Origin: Lentibacter sp.
GTDB lineage: Bacteria > Pseudomonadota > Alphaproteobacteria > Rhodobacterales > Rhodobacteraceae
Direction of reading: 5' to 3'
Length of the DNA: 43,875 nucleotides
Assembly (NCBI GenBank): GCA_016744435.1
Contig: JADGEJ010000023.1
Location: 15,940-59,814 of the forward strand
Positions 35,158 through 43,365 of this stretch are shown here, piece by piece. Positions within the stretch are counted from its first letter, which is position 1; each line of letters starts with the position of its first letter. The notes under the pieces are model-generated. The model worked only from the letters and a program-made list of their open reading frames with translations, was not told the DNA's origin and searched no databases. Both the position numbers and the translations under genes were made by a program.

Positions 35158-35778
35158 ATGTCAAACATCGAATCCCTCTTTGTGACCCGCCTTTACCGTG
35201 CTGCTTTGTCCGAGCACGGCCCTACCATTGACGCTGATGAGTTGGAAAGCTCGTGCTATGGCATCGCCGATGATGACGAGGCCGGCCAAGACTGGTGCGA
35301 AGAGAACGGCTATCCGGGCTATACCTCCTACGCCTCGCTGACAGACTTGGGCTGGCGTTCGCCTATTTTTGCCGACCTTATCAATGCGCTCGACCTGCAC
35401 GTCGCGGCTTTTGCCAAGGAACTCTCGTTTGACTTGGGTGAAGGCAAACTTGAGCTGGAAGACATCTGGATCAACATCCTGCCCGAAGGCGGCATGCATT
35501 CGTCTCACCTGCACCCACATTCTGTGATCTCGGGCACAACCTATGTGGCGATGCCCGACGGCGCCTCAGCCCTCAAGCTCGAAGACCCGCGCTCAGGCCG
35601 GCTCATGGCCGCGCCTCCCCGCCTCAAAGACGCGCCGCGCGATATGCAAACCTTCGTCTACGCCGCGCCTAAGGTGGGCGATGTGCTGCTCTGGGAAAGC
35701 TGGCTGCGCCATGAAGTGCCAATGAATATGTCAGAAGATGATCGCATCTCAGTGAGCTTCAACTACAAGTGGAATTGA
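35158..35778 (+). CDS. Putative 2-oxoglutarate/Fe(II)-dependent oxygenase (2OG-FeII_Oxy_5, TIGR02466-like)
   Basis: This 206-residue protein has the family pattern WINILPEGGMHSSHLHPHS (104-122), SGTTYVAMP, LEDPRSG and then LLWESWLRHEVPMN (177-190), RISVSFNY. The histidines H117/H119 and H185 are candidate iron ligands, and R197 in RISVSFN a 2-oxoglutarate contact. ATG 35158 is chosen because the family starts there; the frame is open much further upstream but without homology. The substrate in this family is unknown. It is inserted opposite to the ribosomal genes between rpmC and rplP. Since some 2OG oxygenases hydroxylate ribosomal proteins, including uL16, a ribosomal target is conceivable but unproven. 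Confidence 0.8.
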   Translation: MSNIESLFVTRLYRAALSEHGPTIDADELESSCYGIADDDEAGQDWCEENGYPGYTSYASLTDLGWRSPIFADLINALDLHVAAFAKELSFDLGEGKLELEDIWINILPEGGMHSSHLHPHSVISGTTYVAMPDGASALKLEDPRSGRLMAAPPRLKDAPRDMQTFVYAAPKVGDVLLWESWLRHEVPMNMSEDDRISVSFNYKWN

Positions 35779-35886
35779 CGCGATTTTCAGCGTGACAAAG
35801 CCTGCATTTTTAACAAATTGTCCCGATTTGTGACACAATTCGCCCCTATCGCTATGCCCAACACATAGAGAACAGAGGCAGACCTG

Positions 35887-36609
35887 ATGATTAACCTTCG
35901 CAATTTCAAAGTGCTTCCATTGGTGGCATTGGTCGCCGTTTCTGCATGCAGCTCGAGCCAAGACGCAGCAACACGGCTCCAAGCAACGCCACTGACCCTT
36001 GGCAGTGAGCAATCTGAAATAGCCCTGATTGAAGCACAGGCGGCCAGCCTTAACAGCATGTCCAACCAGCTTGTTAAACAATCAACTGTCCGGGGTGCCA
36101 AACTTGGCGCAGCGGTTGGCTGCGGCCTTGCTTTGGTTTCGGCGAAGAACGCACAGAAGTGCCTCACCGGTGCGATCGTTGGTGGCGGCACAGGTGCCGC
36201 GGCTGGCTACGTCTCTGGCAAACGTATGGTCGCGCAGCGCGTGTCGCGTGTCCCGACTGGAGACCTGTACAATACCCTCAACGAAACGACCCGGAAGATG
36301 ACCGAGATCAAAGGCAGCCTGCCCAAGATTCTCGCAGCTCAAGATGCTGAACTGGCGATGTTAAAACGCCAACGCGCCGCCAACGCCCTGTCACCAGAAG
36401 ACTACGCCGTGCGTGTTGGCCATATTCGTGACGCCCGCACCAAACTGGCCCAAGCTTTGACAAACAGCGCCGAGAACGCTCATCTTTCCGCCGACAAGCT
36501 TGGAAAGGCTTCTGTCAAAGGACAGCCTGAACTCCTGTGGCACATCGGTGCCGCCAAGCGCCTTGAACAGGATGCCATTTCGACGAGGTCGCAGATCAAA
36601 CTGTTCTAG
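35887..36609 (+). CDS. Predicted lipoprotein with glycine-zipper segment
   Basis: This 240-residue protein has a lipoprotein signal (MINLRNFKVLPLVALVAVSA, then C21 of the lipobox VSAC). A glycine-rich membrane-like stretch at about 85-110 (GCGLALVSA, then GAIVGGGTGAAAGYVSG) resembles glycine-zipper domains of outer-membrane lipoproteins. The rest is helical (TLNETTRKMTEIKGSLPKIL). AGAGGCAG precedes ATG 35887. Its stop codon TAG is part of the CTAG at which the palindromic element has inserted, so the coding sequence is intact. Function is unknown. Confidence 0.7.
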   Translation: MINLRNFKVLPLVALVAVSACSSSQDAATRLQATPLTLGSEQSEIALIEAQAASLNSMSNQLVKQSTVRGAKLGAAVGCGLALVSAKNAQKCLTGAIVGGGTGAAAGYVSGKRMVAQRVSRVPTGDLYNTLNETTRKMTEIKGSLPKILAAQDAELAMLKRQRAANALSPEDYAVRVGHIRDARTKLAQALTNSAENAHLSADKLGKASVKGQPELLWHIGAAKRLEQDAISTRSQIKLF

Positions 36610-36873
36610 GGTCAGGACCCATTAATCCTGCACCTCTGGTTTGACAGATATTTTGCCTGACTATGCCCAGTGCTGAAGGAATAGTGGTTCTATTTCAAGG
36701 CATTGGAAAGACGGCAGGCGGAATATCTGTCAAATCCGAAGGACGCCAAATCCGCATCATCTCAGCGGTTTGTCGCGCTTGGGAATAGAACCACTATGCC
36801 CGGCGCGCACCAACCCCCTGATATTTCGCGGATTTGACGCCAGAGGTGCAGGATTAATGGGTCCTGACCCTAG
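36606..36873. mobile_element. 260-bp MITE-like palindromic element flanked by CTAG
   Basis: Perfect 30-bp terminal inverted repeats, GGTCAGGACCCATTAATCCT followed by GCACCTCTGG (36610-36639) and their complement (36840-36869), bound a 260-bp element with no transposase. CTAG flanks both sides (36606-36609, 36870-36873), consistent with a 4-bp target duplication of a type used by IS5-like elements. Inside are nested inverted repeats: TTTGACAGATATT (36640-36652 with 36722-36734), ATAGTGGTTCTATT (36681-36694 with 36784-36797) and a near-match GCCAAATCCGC (36743-36755 with 36828-36840). Transcribed, it would fold strongly. Confidence 0.75.
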
Positions 36874-36966
36874 GCGCAAAGGACTGCCAAGCGATCGCGC
36901 GCGAGAACCATTGTTTCAATACTCAAAACTTGATAGCTTTCCTTTCCCACCGGCAAAGGCAAAACA
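36874..36966. other. Short spacer between the mobile element and the CxxC protein gene
   Basis: These 93 bases hold no gene. AAAGG near 36955 serves as a possible ribosome-binding site for the next gene. The sequence presumably followed the lipoprotein stop directly before insertion of the element. Confidence 0.3.
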
Positions 36967-37284
36967 ATGTGGAAAACACGTCGAAGCTATGAGTATCGCA
37001 ATAGGTACGGCACGCTCGTTTATGTCCCGGCACGCAGTTACTGGCGCCCCGACTCTTCCAAAAACAGTAGAGCGCGGGTCAGCAACCGCTGTCCATATTG
37101 TTCTGCACGAATTACCACTGTCCGAAATGCCAACGGTGGTTGGGCACACCTGGAAATCGGGCTTGAAAGTTACGGAACTCTGCATCCTTGCTTTACACGT
37201 GGTCGAGGCATGTCAAAGCGAAAGGCCGAGGGCATGAAGGACCTTTTTGATGCAACTGATGATGGAATCAAAACCCCCGCCTGA
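36967..37284 (+). CDS. Small CxxC protein, possible zinc ribbon
   Basis: This 105-residue protein is basic, with MWKTRRSYEYRNRYGTLVYV at the N-terminus, then NRCPYCSARITTVRNANGGWAH (about 41-62, shown in part), LESYGTLHPCF and an acidic tail MKDLFDATDDGIKTPA. The CPYC pair plus H62/C75-type ligands could bind one zinc. No family is recognised. Its stop lies inside the terminator stem, and ATG 36967 is preceded by AAAGG. A longer overlapping frame on the same strand (36770-37237) crosses the mobile element and is judged a shadow. Confidence 0.5.
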   Translation: MWKTRRSYEYRNRYGTLVYVPARSYWRPDSSKNSRARVSNRCPYCSARITTVRNANGGWAHLEIGLESYGTLHPCFTRGRGMSKRKAEGMKDLFDATDDGIKTPA

Positions 37285-37302
37285 TTGCTCGGGCGGGGGT
37301 TT
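37271..37302. terminator. Bidirectional terminator between the CxxC gene and rplP
   Basis: AAACCCCCGCC (37271-37281) pairs with GGCGGGGGTTT (37292-37302). The plus strand continues TCTGTTTC and the minus strand GATTCC after GTTTT. It can stop transcription of the inserted genes and of rplP. Confidence 0.75.
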
Positions 37303-37363
37303 CTGTTTCTAGTGGTCTGGGTTCTCGTGACCTTTTGTTCAACAAAAGACACTGCCACCCACT

Positions 37364-37392
37364 GGCCAGAAAACGCTTAGGCGTTTTCGGCC
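37364..37392 (-). repeat. Hairpin directly after rplP
   Basis: GGCC-A-GAAAACGC-TTAG-GCGTTTTC-GGCC forms a 12-bp stem with one bulge, adjoining the rplP stop. The T-run is within the stem. It may protect the 3' end of the rplB-rplP transcript or add to termination. Confidence 0.55.
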
Positions 37393-37806
37393 TTACCAGT
37401 CTTCGCGGACGACGACGCGTGATTTGATCGGCAGCTTCATGGCCGCAAGACGCAGCGCTTCACGCGCAACATCTTCGCCAACACCGTCGATTTCAAACAT
37501 CACACGACCGGGCTTAACCTTGGCTGTCCAACGGTCAACCGAGCCCTTACCTTTACCCATACGAACTTCGATGGGCTTGGCTGTGACGGGTACATCCGGG
37601 AAGATGCGGATCCAAACACGGCCTTGGCGTTTCATGTGACGCGTCATAGCACGACGAGCCGCTTCGATCTGACGAGCTGTTACGCGCTCAGGCTCAAGAG
37701 CCTTGAGGCCATATGTGCCGAAGTTCAGATCAGAACCGCCTTTTGCGAGGCCCTTAATCCGGCCTTTGTGCATTTTGCGGAATTTAGTACGCTTTGGTTG
37801 AAGCAT
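37393..37806 (-). CDS. rplP: Ribosomal protein uL16
   Basis: This 137-residue protein at the A-site side of the peptidyl transferase centre starts [20 protein letters not shown] and contains [37 protein letters not shown] and the C-terminal [15 protein letters not shown]. The conserved arginine hydroxylated in E. coli by RoxA lies in the RMGKGKG loop. It starts 13 bases after rpsC and ends its block in two hairpins. Confidence 0.97.
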   Translation of the reverse strand: MLQPKRTKFRKMHKGRIKGLAKGGSDLNFGTYGLKALEPERVTARQIEAARRAMTRHMKRQGRVWIRIFPDVPVTAKPIEVRMGKGKGSVDRWTAKVKPGRVMFEIDGVGEDVAREALRLAAMKLPIKSRVVVREDW

Positions 37807-37819
37807 GTCTCAGCCCTCC

Positions 37820-38527
37820 TTAGCGACGGCCGCCAGCACCACGAGGTGCAGGGCCATCTTGGACTTGTTGCGCGCGACGATCATGCGCCTGAGGATCGTG
37901 CTCCATGATTTCACCTTTGAAGATCCAAACTTTGATCCCGATGATACCATAGGCAGTCATGCCTTCGGCGTGTGCATAGTCGATGTCTGCACGCAGCGTG
38001 TGAAGAGGAACGCGGCCTTCGCGGTACCATTCGGTACGCGCGATTTCAGCGCCACCCAAGCGGCCAGCAACGTTGATACGAATACCAAGGGCACCCATAC
38101 GCATCGCGCTCTGAACGCTACGCTTCATAGCGCGGCGGAAAGAAACACGGCGCTCAAGCTGCTCGGCAATACCGGAGGCAACCAACATAGCGTCAAGCTC
38201 TGGCTTGCGCACTTCAACGATGTTGAGGTGCAACTCAGAGTCTGTCAGCGCGGCAAGCTTCTTGCGGAGCGTCTCGATGTCCGCGCCTTTCTTGCCGATG
38301 ATGACGCCGGGACGTGCTGTGTGGATCGTAACGCGGCACTTTTTGTGCGGACGTTCGATGATCACACGGGCCACACCGGCCTGCTTGGCTTCTTTGTTGA
38401 TGAACTTGCGGATTTTGATGTCTTCGAGAAGAAGGTCACCAAAGTCTTTGGTGTTCGCATACCAGCGGCTGTCCCAAGTACGGTTGACTTGAAGGCGCAT
38501 GCCGATCGGATTTACTTTGTTACCCAT
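37820..38527 (-). CDS. rpsC: Ribosomal protein uS3
   Basis: This 235-residue mRNA-entry protein starts [20 protein letters not shown] and has the KH domain [20 protein letters not shown]. The C-terminus ends in a basic Gly/Arg stretch ([20 protein letters not shown]). ATG 38527 is within the end of rplV (8-base overlap), the normal coupling for the cluster. The last residues differ from the usual uS3 tail (GEIMEHDP then basic), as in related genera. Confidence 0.95.
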   Translation of the reverse strand: MGNKVNPIGMRLQVNRTWDSRWYANTKDFGDLLLEDIKIRKFINKEAKQAGVARVIIERPHKKCRVTIHTARPGVIIGKKGADIETLRKKLAALTDSELHLNIVEVRKPELDAMLVASGIAEQLERRVSFRRAMKRSVQSAMRMGALGIRINVAGRLGGAEIARTEWYREGRVPLHTLRADIDYAHAEGMTAYGIIGIKVWIFKGEIMEHDPQAHDRRAQQVQDGPAPRGAGGRR

Positions 38528-38906
38528 TAGCTTGGTCCTCAACTTGGCGTACAGTGATGGTCAGCTGTGAGAACGGCTTCACGATCTTGCCGAAACGGCC
38601 GCGCGCCCGAGGACGCCCGCGCTTCATGATCAAGTTCTTGCCCACATAGGCCTCAGCAACGATCAGCTCGTCAACGTCGAGGTTGTGGTTGTTCTCAGCA
38701 TTGGCGATTGCAGACTGAAGGCACTTCTTCACGTCAGCAGCGATCCGCTTTTTCGAGAAAGTCAGGTCCGTCAGGGCCTTTTCAACTTTCTTGCCACGGA
38801 TCATCGCGGCTACCAGATTCAGTTTTTGCGGGCTTGTGCGAAGCATGCGCAGTTTTGCCATTGCTTCGTTGTCTGCCACGCGGCGGGGGTTCTTTGCCTT
38901 GCCCAT
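38520..38906 (-). CDS. rplV: Ribosomal protein uL22
   Basis: This 128-residue tunnel protein has [20 protein letters not shown] and [20 protein letters not shown], followed by [14 protein letters not shown]. The beta hairpin that lines the exit tunnel, where macrolide resistance arises, is the KRGRPRARG segment. It starts four bases after rpsS. Confidence 0.97.
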   Translation of the reverse strand: MGKAKNPRRVADNEAMAKLRMLRTSPQKLNLVAAMIRGKKVEKALTDLTFSKKRIAADVKKCLQSAIANAENNHNLDVDELIVAEAYVGKNLIMKRGRPRARGRFGKIVKPFSQLTITVRQVEDQANG

Positions 38907-38909
38907 GAC

Positions 38910-39188
38910 TTACTTCCGCTTCGCTTTTTTGTCAGCGGTGTGGCCATAGTAGGTCCGCGTTGGTGAGTATTCACCAAACTTCTGACCAATCATGTCTTCC
39001 GTGACGTTGACTGTGATGTGCTTGTGGCCGTTGTAAACGCCAAACGTCAGGCCAACAAACTGTGGCAAGATCGTTGAGCGGCGCGACCAGATTTTGATAA
39101 CTTCGTGACGACCTGACTCAGCAGTCGCTTCGGCTTTCTTAAGCACGTAAGCATCCACAAAGGGGCCTTTCCAAACAGAGCGTGACAT
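38910..39188 (-). CDS. rpsS: Ribosomal protein uS19
   Basis: This 92-residue head protein starts [20 protein letters not shown] and contains [20 protein letters not shown], then [14 protein letters not shown]. It starts four bases after rplB. Confidence 0.97.
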   Translation of the reverse strand: MSRSVWKGPFVDAYVLKKAEATAESGRHEVIKIWSRRSTILPQFVGLTFGVYNGHKHITVNVTEDMIGQKFGEYSPTRTYYGHTADKKAKRK

Positions 39189-39191
39189 ATG

Positions 39192-40034
39192 TTACCGCCC
39201 CTTCTTCTTGGCGTGCCGCGAGCGAATAATCAGCTTGCTTGACGCTTTGTTCTTGTTGCGAGTGCGAGCACCCTTCGTTGGCTTACCCCAAGGTGTAACC
39301 GGGTGACGGCCACCTGAAGTACGACCCTCACCACCACCGTGCGGGTGGTCGATCGGGTTCATAACAACGCCACGAACCGACGGGCGTTTGCCTTTGTGGC
39401 GCATGCGCCCGGCTTTACCGTAGTTCTGGTTTGAGTTGTCAGGGTTAGATACCGCGCCAACTGTTGCCATGCACTCTTGGCGCACCATGCGAAGCTCGCC
39501 TGAGCTGAGACGGATCTGAGCGTAGCCACCATCACGGCCAACAAACTGAGCATATGTGCCAGCCGCGCGAGCAATCTGCCCACCCTTGCCTGGTTTCATC
39601 TCGATGTTGTGGATGATTGTGCCGATCGGCATGCCAGAGAACGGCATTGTGTTGCCTGGCTTGATGTCCGCCTTCGCTGAAGAGATGATCTTGTCGCCAA
39701 CAGCCAACCGCTGCGGGGCAAGAACGTAGGCTTGTTCGCCATCTTCGTATTTTACGAGAGCGATGAATGCAGTCCGGTTCGGATCATATTCGATCCGTTC
39801 AACGGTTGCTGCAACATCCATTTTGTTACGTTTGAAATCAACAATGCGGTAAAGGCGTTTCGCCCCACCACCACGACGACGTGATGTAATACGTCCGGTG
39901 TTGTTCCGGCCACCCGATTTCGTCAGACCCTCAGTAAGGGCTTTGACGGGGCGTCCTTTCCAGAGCTCCGAACGGTCAATCAGCACCAACCCACGTTGGC
40001 CCGGCGTCGTCGGTTTATACGACTTAAGTGCCAT
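39192..40034 (-). CDS. rplB: Ribosomal protein uL2
   Basis: This 280-residue protein needed for subunit joining and peptidyl transfer has [20 protein letters not shown] and the [20 protein letters not shown] loop, with its conserved histidine, near residue 225. It starts the second ribosomal block because a lipoprotein gene separates it from rplW. A promoter and a 140-base hairpin-rich leader lie upstream. Confidence 0.97.
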   Translation of the reverse strand: MALKSYKPTTPGQRGLVLIDRSELWKGRPVKALTEGLTKSGGRNNTGRITSRRRGGGAKRLYRIVDFKRNKMDVAATVERIEYDPNRTAFIALVKYEDGEQAYVLAPQRLAVGDKIISSAKADIKPGNTMPFSGMPIGTIIHNIEMKPGKGGQIARAAGTYAQFVGRDGGYAQIRLSSGELRMVRQECMATVGAVSNPDNSNQNYGKAGRMRHKGKRPSVRGVVMNPIDHPHGGGEGRTSGGRHPVTPWGKPTKGARTRNKNKASSKLIIRSRHAKKKGR

Positions 40035-40181
40035 GCTTTCTGTCTTCCGTTAAGCAAGGTCGGGTTTCCCCGACCAGTATGTTTCGAGCAGCTTGTTTCT
40101 GCTCGGTCTTTTAGGGCCCCGAAGGTCCCCAGCGAAAAATCAAGAGGCCACAGAACGAATCTGCAGCCACGAGACTTGGGC
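40035..40181 (-). promoter_or_regulatory. Structured leader of the rplB block
   Basis: The hairpins GGTCGGG/CCCGACC (40058-40075) and CGAGCAG/CTGCTCG (40085-40105), and a GGGCC/GGTCC pair near 40114-40130, lie between the promoter and rplB. They may carry autogenous control, since the S10-type leader is no longer physically upstream. Confidence 0.5.
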
Positions 40182-40210
40182 GGTATAGGGGGGAAAGGCT
40201 GGGCTGTCTA
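40182..40210 (-). promoter_or_regulatory. Promoter of the rplB-rplP block
   Basis: On the minus strand TAGACA (40210-40205), a 17-base spacer and TATACC (40187-40182) match sigma70 well. The predicted transcript starts near 40175 and has a leader of about 140 bases. Confidence 0.6.
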
Positions 40211-40445
40211 TAGCTGGGCTTGTTTTTATGGGCCCTAACGCTCAAGACGGGCTATCTCTGGCCCGCGGGGTGGCGATCCAACGCCCGTATCTGCCACTTT
40301 AATCTCCGCCAAATCACTCTGCCCCATCCGCGCCGCACCCAACCTCACCAAATCGACGTGCCGAAGGGGCGGCCCGTCGATGCCCGGCGGCCTGCGGCCT
40401 TGATTCCGGGCTAGCAAAATTTTCAAAAAAAGGAGCGCTGCAAAC
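40211..40445. other. Non-coding spacer between rplB and the DUF4156-like gene
   Basis: I see no gene in these 235 bases. The left part is GC-rich (GGGCCC and CGACG/CGTCG palindromes), and the right end turns abruptly AT-rich (CAAAATTTTCAAAAAAA), marking the edge of an apparently acquired segment. Confidence 0.4.
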
Positions 40446-40474
40446 TAGACATTCATTCAACCAATTGGTGTATT
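40446..40474 (+). promoter_or_regulatory. Candidate promoter of the DUF4156-like lipoprotein gene
   Basis: TAGACA (40446-40451), a 17-base spacer and TGTATT (40469-40474) lie 27 bases before the ATG. Confidence 0.35.
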
Positions 40475-40501
40475 GCTTCAATCTCAATTAATGGAGCAAA
40501 A

Positions 40502-40804
40502 ATGCGAAATTTCCTTTTTATCATAAGCGGCACACTGTTGGCTGCGTGTAGTACAGAACTAACCCCAGAAGCTCAGTTGGTTCGCCAGATAACGCCGCAA
40601 ATGACCGCAAATTGCAAATTTTTGGGACCTGTTGCTGGCACCGAATTGTTTGGCATGACCGCAGCGGAGGATGCAAACAGCGCACTTAACAAAGTGCGGA
40701 ATGAGGTAGCTAATCGGGGAGGTAACGCTTTTGTTCTAACAAACTCAGCCACCACAATGGACGGGTCCAATGCGCAAGGCGACGCCTACAGGTGTCCCTC
40801 GTGA
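40502..40804 (+). CDS. Small lipoprotein, DUF4156-like
   Basis: This 100-residue protein has lipoprotein signal MRNFLFIISGTLLAACSTEL (C16 in the lipobox LLAAC). The rest shows the DUF4156 pattern: VRQITPQMTANCKFLGPVAG, a helix NSALNKVRNEVANRGGNAFV and a C-terminal Cys (YRCPS) that could pair with the first. GGAG is 10 bases before ATG 40502. It is A/T-richer than its neighbours. It is inserted between rplW and rplB on the opposite strand and ends in a bidirectional terminator. Function is unknown. Confidence 0.7.
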   Translation: MRNFLFIISGTLLAACSTELTPEAQLVRQITPQMTANCKFLGPVAGTELFGMTAAEDANSALNKVRNEVANRGGNAFVLTNSATTMDGSNAQGDAYRCPS

Positions 40805-40838
40805 AAAAGCCCCCCGCCATCACTGGCGAGGGGCCTTT
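40805..40838. terminator. Bidirectional terminator between rplW and the lipoprotein gene
   Basis: CGCCA-TCAC-TGGCG extends through CCCC/GGGG and AAA/TTT with one mismatch and one bulge. On the minus strand it ends in TTTTT, so it can terminate the rpsJ-rplW transcript. On the plus strand TTTC follows the lipoprotein stop. Confidence 0.75.
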
Positions 40839-40863
40839 CAATCTCTAAACCTAAACCCAGTCC

Positions 40864-41160
40864 TTACAGACCAGTGTTCACGTCGATTGTGTTGCCTTCT
40901 TCGAGCGTCACGTAGGCTTTCTTAACGTCTTTGCGTTTCCCCAGCATGCCGCGGAAGCGTTTGACTTTACCTTTGGTGATCGTCGTGTTCACCGCTTTCA
41001 CCTTCACACCAAACAGGCCTTCAACGGCTTCTTTGATCTGTGGCTTGTTGGCGTCGATATGCACTTCGAAAACAACTGCGCCGTTCTCAGACGCCATGGT
41101 TGCTTTCTCGGTGATGATCGGCTTGCGGATCACATCGTAGTGTTTTGCTGCGGCACTCAT
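40864..41160 (-). CDS. rplW: Ribosomal protein uL23
   Basis: This 98-residue tunnel-exit protein, docking site for SRP and trigger factor, has [20 protein letters not shown] and then [20 protein letters not shown] and the [15 protein letters not shown] end. It overlaps rplD by four bases and is the last gene of the rpsJ block, followed by a terminator. Confidence 0.97.
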   Translation of the reverse strand: MSAAAKHYDVIRKPIITEKATMASENGAVVFEVHIDANKPQIKEAVEGLFGVKVKAVNTTITKGKVKRFRGMLGKRKDVKKAYVTLEEGNTIDVNTGL

Positions 41161-41774
41161 TTCAGGCGAGCCTCCAATGCTTCGATACCCGCTTTGGTGA
41201 TCACGAGTGTGTCACGCTTGAGGATGTCGTATACGTTTGCGCCCATTGTTGGCAGGATATCCAGACCTTCAATGTTACGGGCGGCGACTGCGAAGTCTTC
41301 GCTGACTGTTGCGCCGTCGATGACCAGTGCGCGCTTCCAACCGAGGTCTTTGACCTGCTTGGCGAGAGCGCCTGTCTTTGTCACACCGTCGACTGACTCG
41401 ATGACAACAAGCTCACCAGCTTTTGCTTTAGCTGACAAAGCGTGGCGAAGGCCAAGCTTGCGGAACTTCTTGGTCAGGTCGTGGCCGTGGCTACGCACGA
41501 CTGGGCCTTTGTAGATACCACCACCGCGGAAGATAGGCGCCGAGCGAGCACCGTGGCGTGCGCCACCTGTGCCTTTTTGGCGGTAGATCTTCTTGGTTGA
41601 GTAGTTCACTTCCGAGCGCGTCTTCACCTTGTGGGTGCCGGCTTGGGCGTTGTTACGCTGCCAGCGCACCATACGGTGCAGAATGTCGGCGCGTGGCTCA
41701 AGGCCAAACAGGTCTTCAGACAGCTCTACTGAGCCAGCTTTGCCGCCGTCGAGTTTGATTACGTCAAGTTTCAT
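41157..41774 (-). CDS. rplD: Ribosomal protein uL4
   Basis: This 205-residue tunnel protein has [20 protein letters not shown] and then [17 protein letters not shown], the extended tunnel loop. In E. coli L4 also represses the S10 operon by attenuation in the leader; a terminator-like hairpin exists in the leader here. It overlaps rplC and rplW by four bases each. Confidence 0.97.
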   Translation of the reverse strand: MKLDVIKLDGGKAGSVELSEDLFGLEPRADILHRMVRWQRNNAQAGTHKVKTRSEVNYSTKKIYRQKGTGGARHGARSAPIFRGGGIYKGPVVRSHGHDLTKKFRKLGLRHALSAKAKAGELVVIESVDGVTKTGALAKQVKDLGWKRALVIDGATVSEDFAVAARNIEGLDILPTMGANVYDILKRDTLVITKAGIEALEARLK

Positions 41775-42508
41775 GCTTCACCACCTTCCGCAGGCGCTTC
41801 TTCGGCCGGAGCCTCAGTAACGGCAGCTGCAGCTGCTGACTTGAGACCAGCCGGGAAAGGCGCGTTCTCAGGCAATTTCTTTTTCACAGCGTCTTTAACA
41901 GTGACCCATCCGCCTTTGGAGCCAGGTACGGCGCCTTTGACCATGATCAGGCCGCGACCCGCGTCTGTTTTGACAACTTCGAGGTTCTGCGTGGTTACAC
42001 GAACAGCACCCATGTGACCGGCCATTTTCTTACCTTTGAAAACTTTGCCCGGATCCTGACACTGGCCTGTTGAGCCGTGTGAACGGTGGCTGATCGAAAC
42101 ACCGTGTGTTGCGCGCAAACCGCCGAAGTTGTGGCGCTTCATCGCACCGGCAAAACCTTTACCGATAGATGTGCCCGCAACGTCAACTTTCTGGCCTTCC
42201 ACATAGTGCTCAGCAGAAATCTCTTCGCCAACGGCGATGAGGTTCTCTTCCGAAACGCGGAACTCAGCAACTTTACGTTTTGGTTCAACCTTGGCAGCAG
42301 CAAAGTGTCCGCGCATCGCTTGTGATGTGCGCTTTGCTTTTGCGTTACCGGCACCAAGCTGAACAGCAACATAGCCGTCACGTTCGTTTGTGCGCTGGTC
42401 AACGACCTGCAGGTTTTCGAGTTGAAGAACGGTCACAGGGATCTGCTTACCGTCTTCCATGAACAAGCGGGTCATGCCCACTTTTTTAGCGATTACACCG
42501 GAGCGCAT
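41771..42508 (-). CDS. rplC: Ribosomal protein uL3
   Basis: This 245-residue protein has [20 protein letters not shown] at the N-terminus, then [20 protein letters not shown] and [20 protein letters not shown], the loop reaching the peptidyl transferase centre with its methylated Gln. The C-terminal Ala/Glu-rich tail ([16 protein letters not shown]) is an extension usual for the group. It starts 12 bases after rpsJ. Confidence 0.97.
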   Translation of the reverse strand: MRSGVIAKKVGMTRLFMEDGKQIPVTVLQLENLQVVDQRTNERDGYVAVQLGAGNAKAKRTSQAMRGHFAAAKVEPKRKVAEFRVSEENLIAVGEEISAEHYVEGQKVDVAGTSIGKGFAGAMKRHNFGGLRATHGVSISHRSHGSTGQCQDPGKVFKGKKMAGHMGAVRVTTQNLEVVKTDAGRGLIMVKGAVPGSKGGWVTVKDAVKKKLPENAPFPAGLKSAAAAAVTEAPAEEAPAEGGEA

Positions 42509-42520
42509 ATGATACCCTCC

Positions 42521-42829
42521 TTAAACTGAAATCTGGACATCAACGCCCGCAGCCAGGTCGAGCTTCATCAGCGCGTCAACTGTCTGTGGTGTTGGGTCTA
42601 CGATGTCGAGAAGGCGCTTGTGTGTGCGGATCTCAAACTGGTCGCGAGATTTCTTGTTCACGTGTGGACCACGCAGAACAGTGAATTTTTCGATCTTGTT
42701 TGGCATGGGGATGGGCCCACGGACCTGTGCACCAGTGCGTTTGGCAGTTGCGACGATCTCTTGTGTGCTGGCGTCCAGTACACGATAGTCGAATGCCTTC
42801 AGCCGGATGCGGATATTTTGGCTTTGCAT
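42521..42829 (-). CDS. rpsJ: Ribosomal protein uS10
   Basis: This 102-residue protein, also NusE in antitermination, has [20 protein letters not shown], then [20 protein letters not shown] and [23 protein letters not shown] 42829 has AAGGGCG upstream; a longer frame to 42907 is not homologous. tuf, fusA and rpsL, which often precede it, are not here; a divergent small gene lies upstream instead. Confidence 0.97.
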   Translation of the reverse strand: MQSQNIRIRLKAFDYRVLDASTQEIVATAKRTGAQVRGPIPMPNKIEKFTVLRGPHVNKKSRDQFEIRTHKRLLDIVDPTPQTVDALMKLDLAAGVDVQISV

Positions 42830-42912
42830 ATCATTCGCCCTTTTCAGGCTTAGAGTTGATAGGACGACAGGTGGCTCATTCCCCCTGCCCTCGTCGAACA
42901 CGGGCAAATAAC

Positions 42913-42933
42913 AAAAGCGGGACCGAATCCCGC
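42913..42933 (-). terminator. Terminator-like hairpin in the S10 leader
   Basis: On the minus strand GCGGGA-TTCGG-TCCCGC is followed by TTTTGTTATTT. It lies 84 bases before the rpsJ ATG, with no minus-strand gene upstream in the window, so an attenuator in the S10 leader is more likely than the end of another gene. Confidence 0.55.
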
Positions 42934-43014
42934 CTCACGCCGTTTGCCCAGCGAACTTGCGCGAAATACCTTGGGTTGGCGTGTGTGGCAAGAGGAAATG
43001 TTGGCACAACTCCG

Positions 43015-43043
43015 ACTATACTACAAAACCGAAAAAATCGAAA
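43015..43043 (-). promoter_or_regulatory. Candidate promoter of rpsJ-rplC-rplD-rplW
   Basis: On the minus strand TATAGT (43020-43015) is preceded by a 17-base spacer and a poor -35, TTTCGA (43043-43038). The surroundings (43020-43080) are AT-rich. The leader to rpsJ would be about 180 bases. Confidence 0.35.
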
Positions 43044-43149
43044 CCAATAACAAAACAGTTTGTTTTCCTTTCACCTATTGGTCTCTCGCCCCTCAACGAC
43101 CACCTAGAACTTGTGTGCTTTTACACAGGTAATATAAACGGAGACTAAA

Positions 43150-43254
43150 ATGAGTAAGGGACAAGGAAACGGCGGCGGCTGGCCTAGCCAAACAGGAAAC
43201 CCTTCAGGTGGCGGCCGCTCTAACGGCCCCTCAGGCGGCGGTAAAGGCAAGTAA
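43150..43254 (+). CDS. 34-residue glycine-rich peptide
   Basis: This small gene reads MSKGQGNGGGWPSQTGNPSG, then GGRSNGPSGGGKGK. Support comes from GGAG seven bases before the ATG, a possible -10 TAATAT upstream, a TGTGT/ACACA inverted repeat (about 43112-43127) in the promoter region, and a strong terminator just after the stop. It is basic, with no membrane segment and no Cys. Gly, Ser, Asn and Lys make up most of it, suggesting a disordered, possibly nucleic-acid-binding peptide. It is divergent from rpsJ. Function is unknown. Confidence 0.55.
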   Translation: MSKGQGNGGGWPSQTGNPSGGGRSNGPSGGGKGK

Positions 43255-43275
43255 GCAAGGCCATTACCAACCAGA

Positions 43276-43301
43276 AAGGGCCGCTCTGTTAAGCGGCCCT
43301 T
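43276..43301. terminator. Bidirectional terminator
   Basis: The perfect 10-bp stem AAGGGCCGCT/AGCGGCCCTT with a 6-base loop lies between the converging glycine-rich peptide gene and the 86-residue protein gene. It can serve both, though the T-runs are short. Confidence 0.7.
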
Positions 43302-43365
43302 CGCAATATCCACTGTTCGCGTTAGCGACTAGGCTGAGCTCTAAACAACAGCTCGAACACCCGAC

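Noticed and set aside
36770-37237. Longer plus-strand frame overlapping the mobile element and the CxxC gene
   Set aside because: It begins inside the MITE-like element and has no recognisable domain; the 36967-37284 frame has a ribosome-binding site, CxxC motif and a stop at the terminator.
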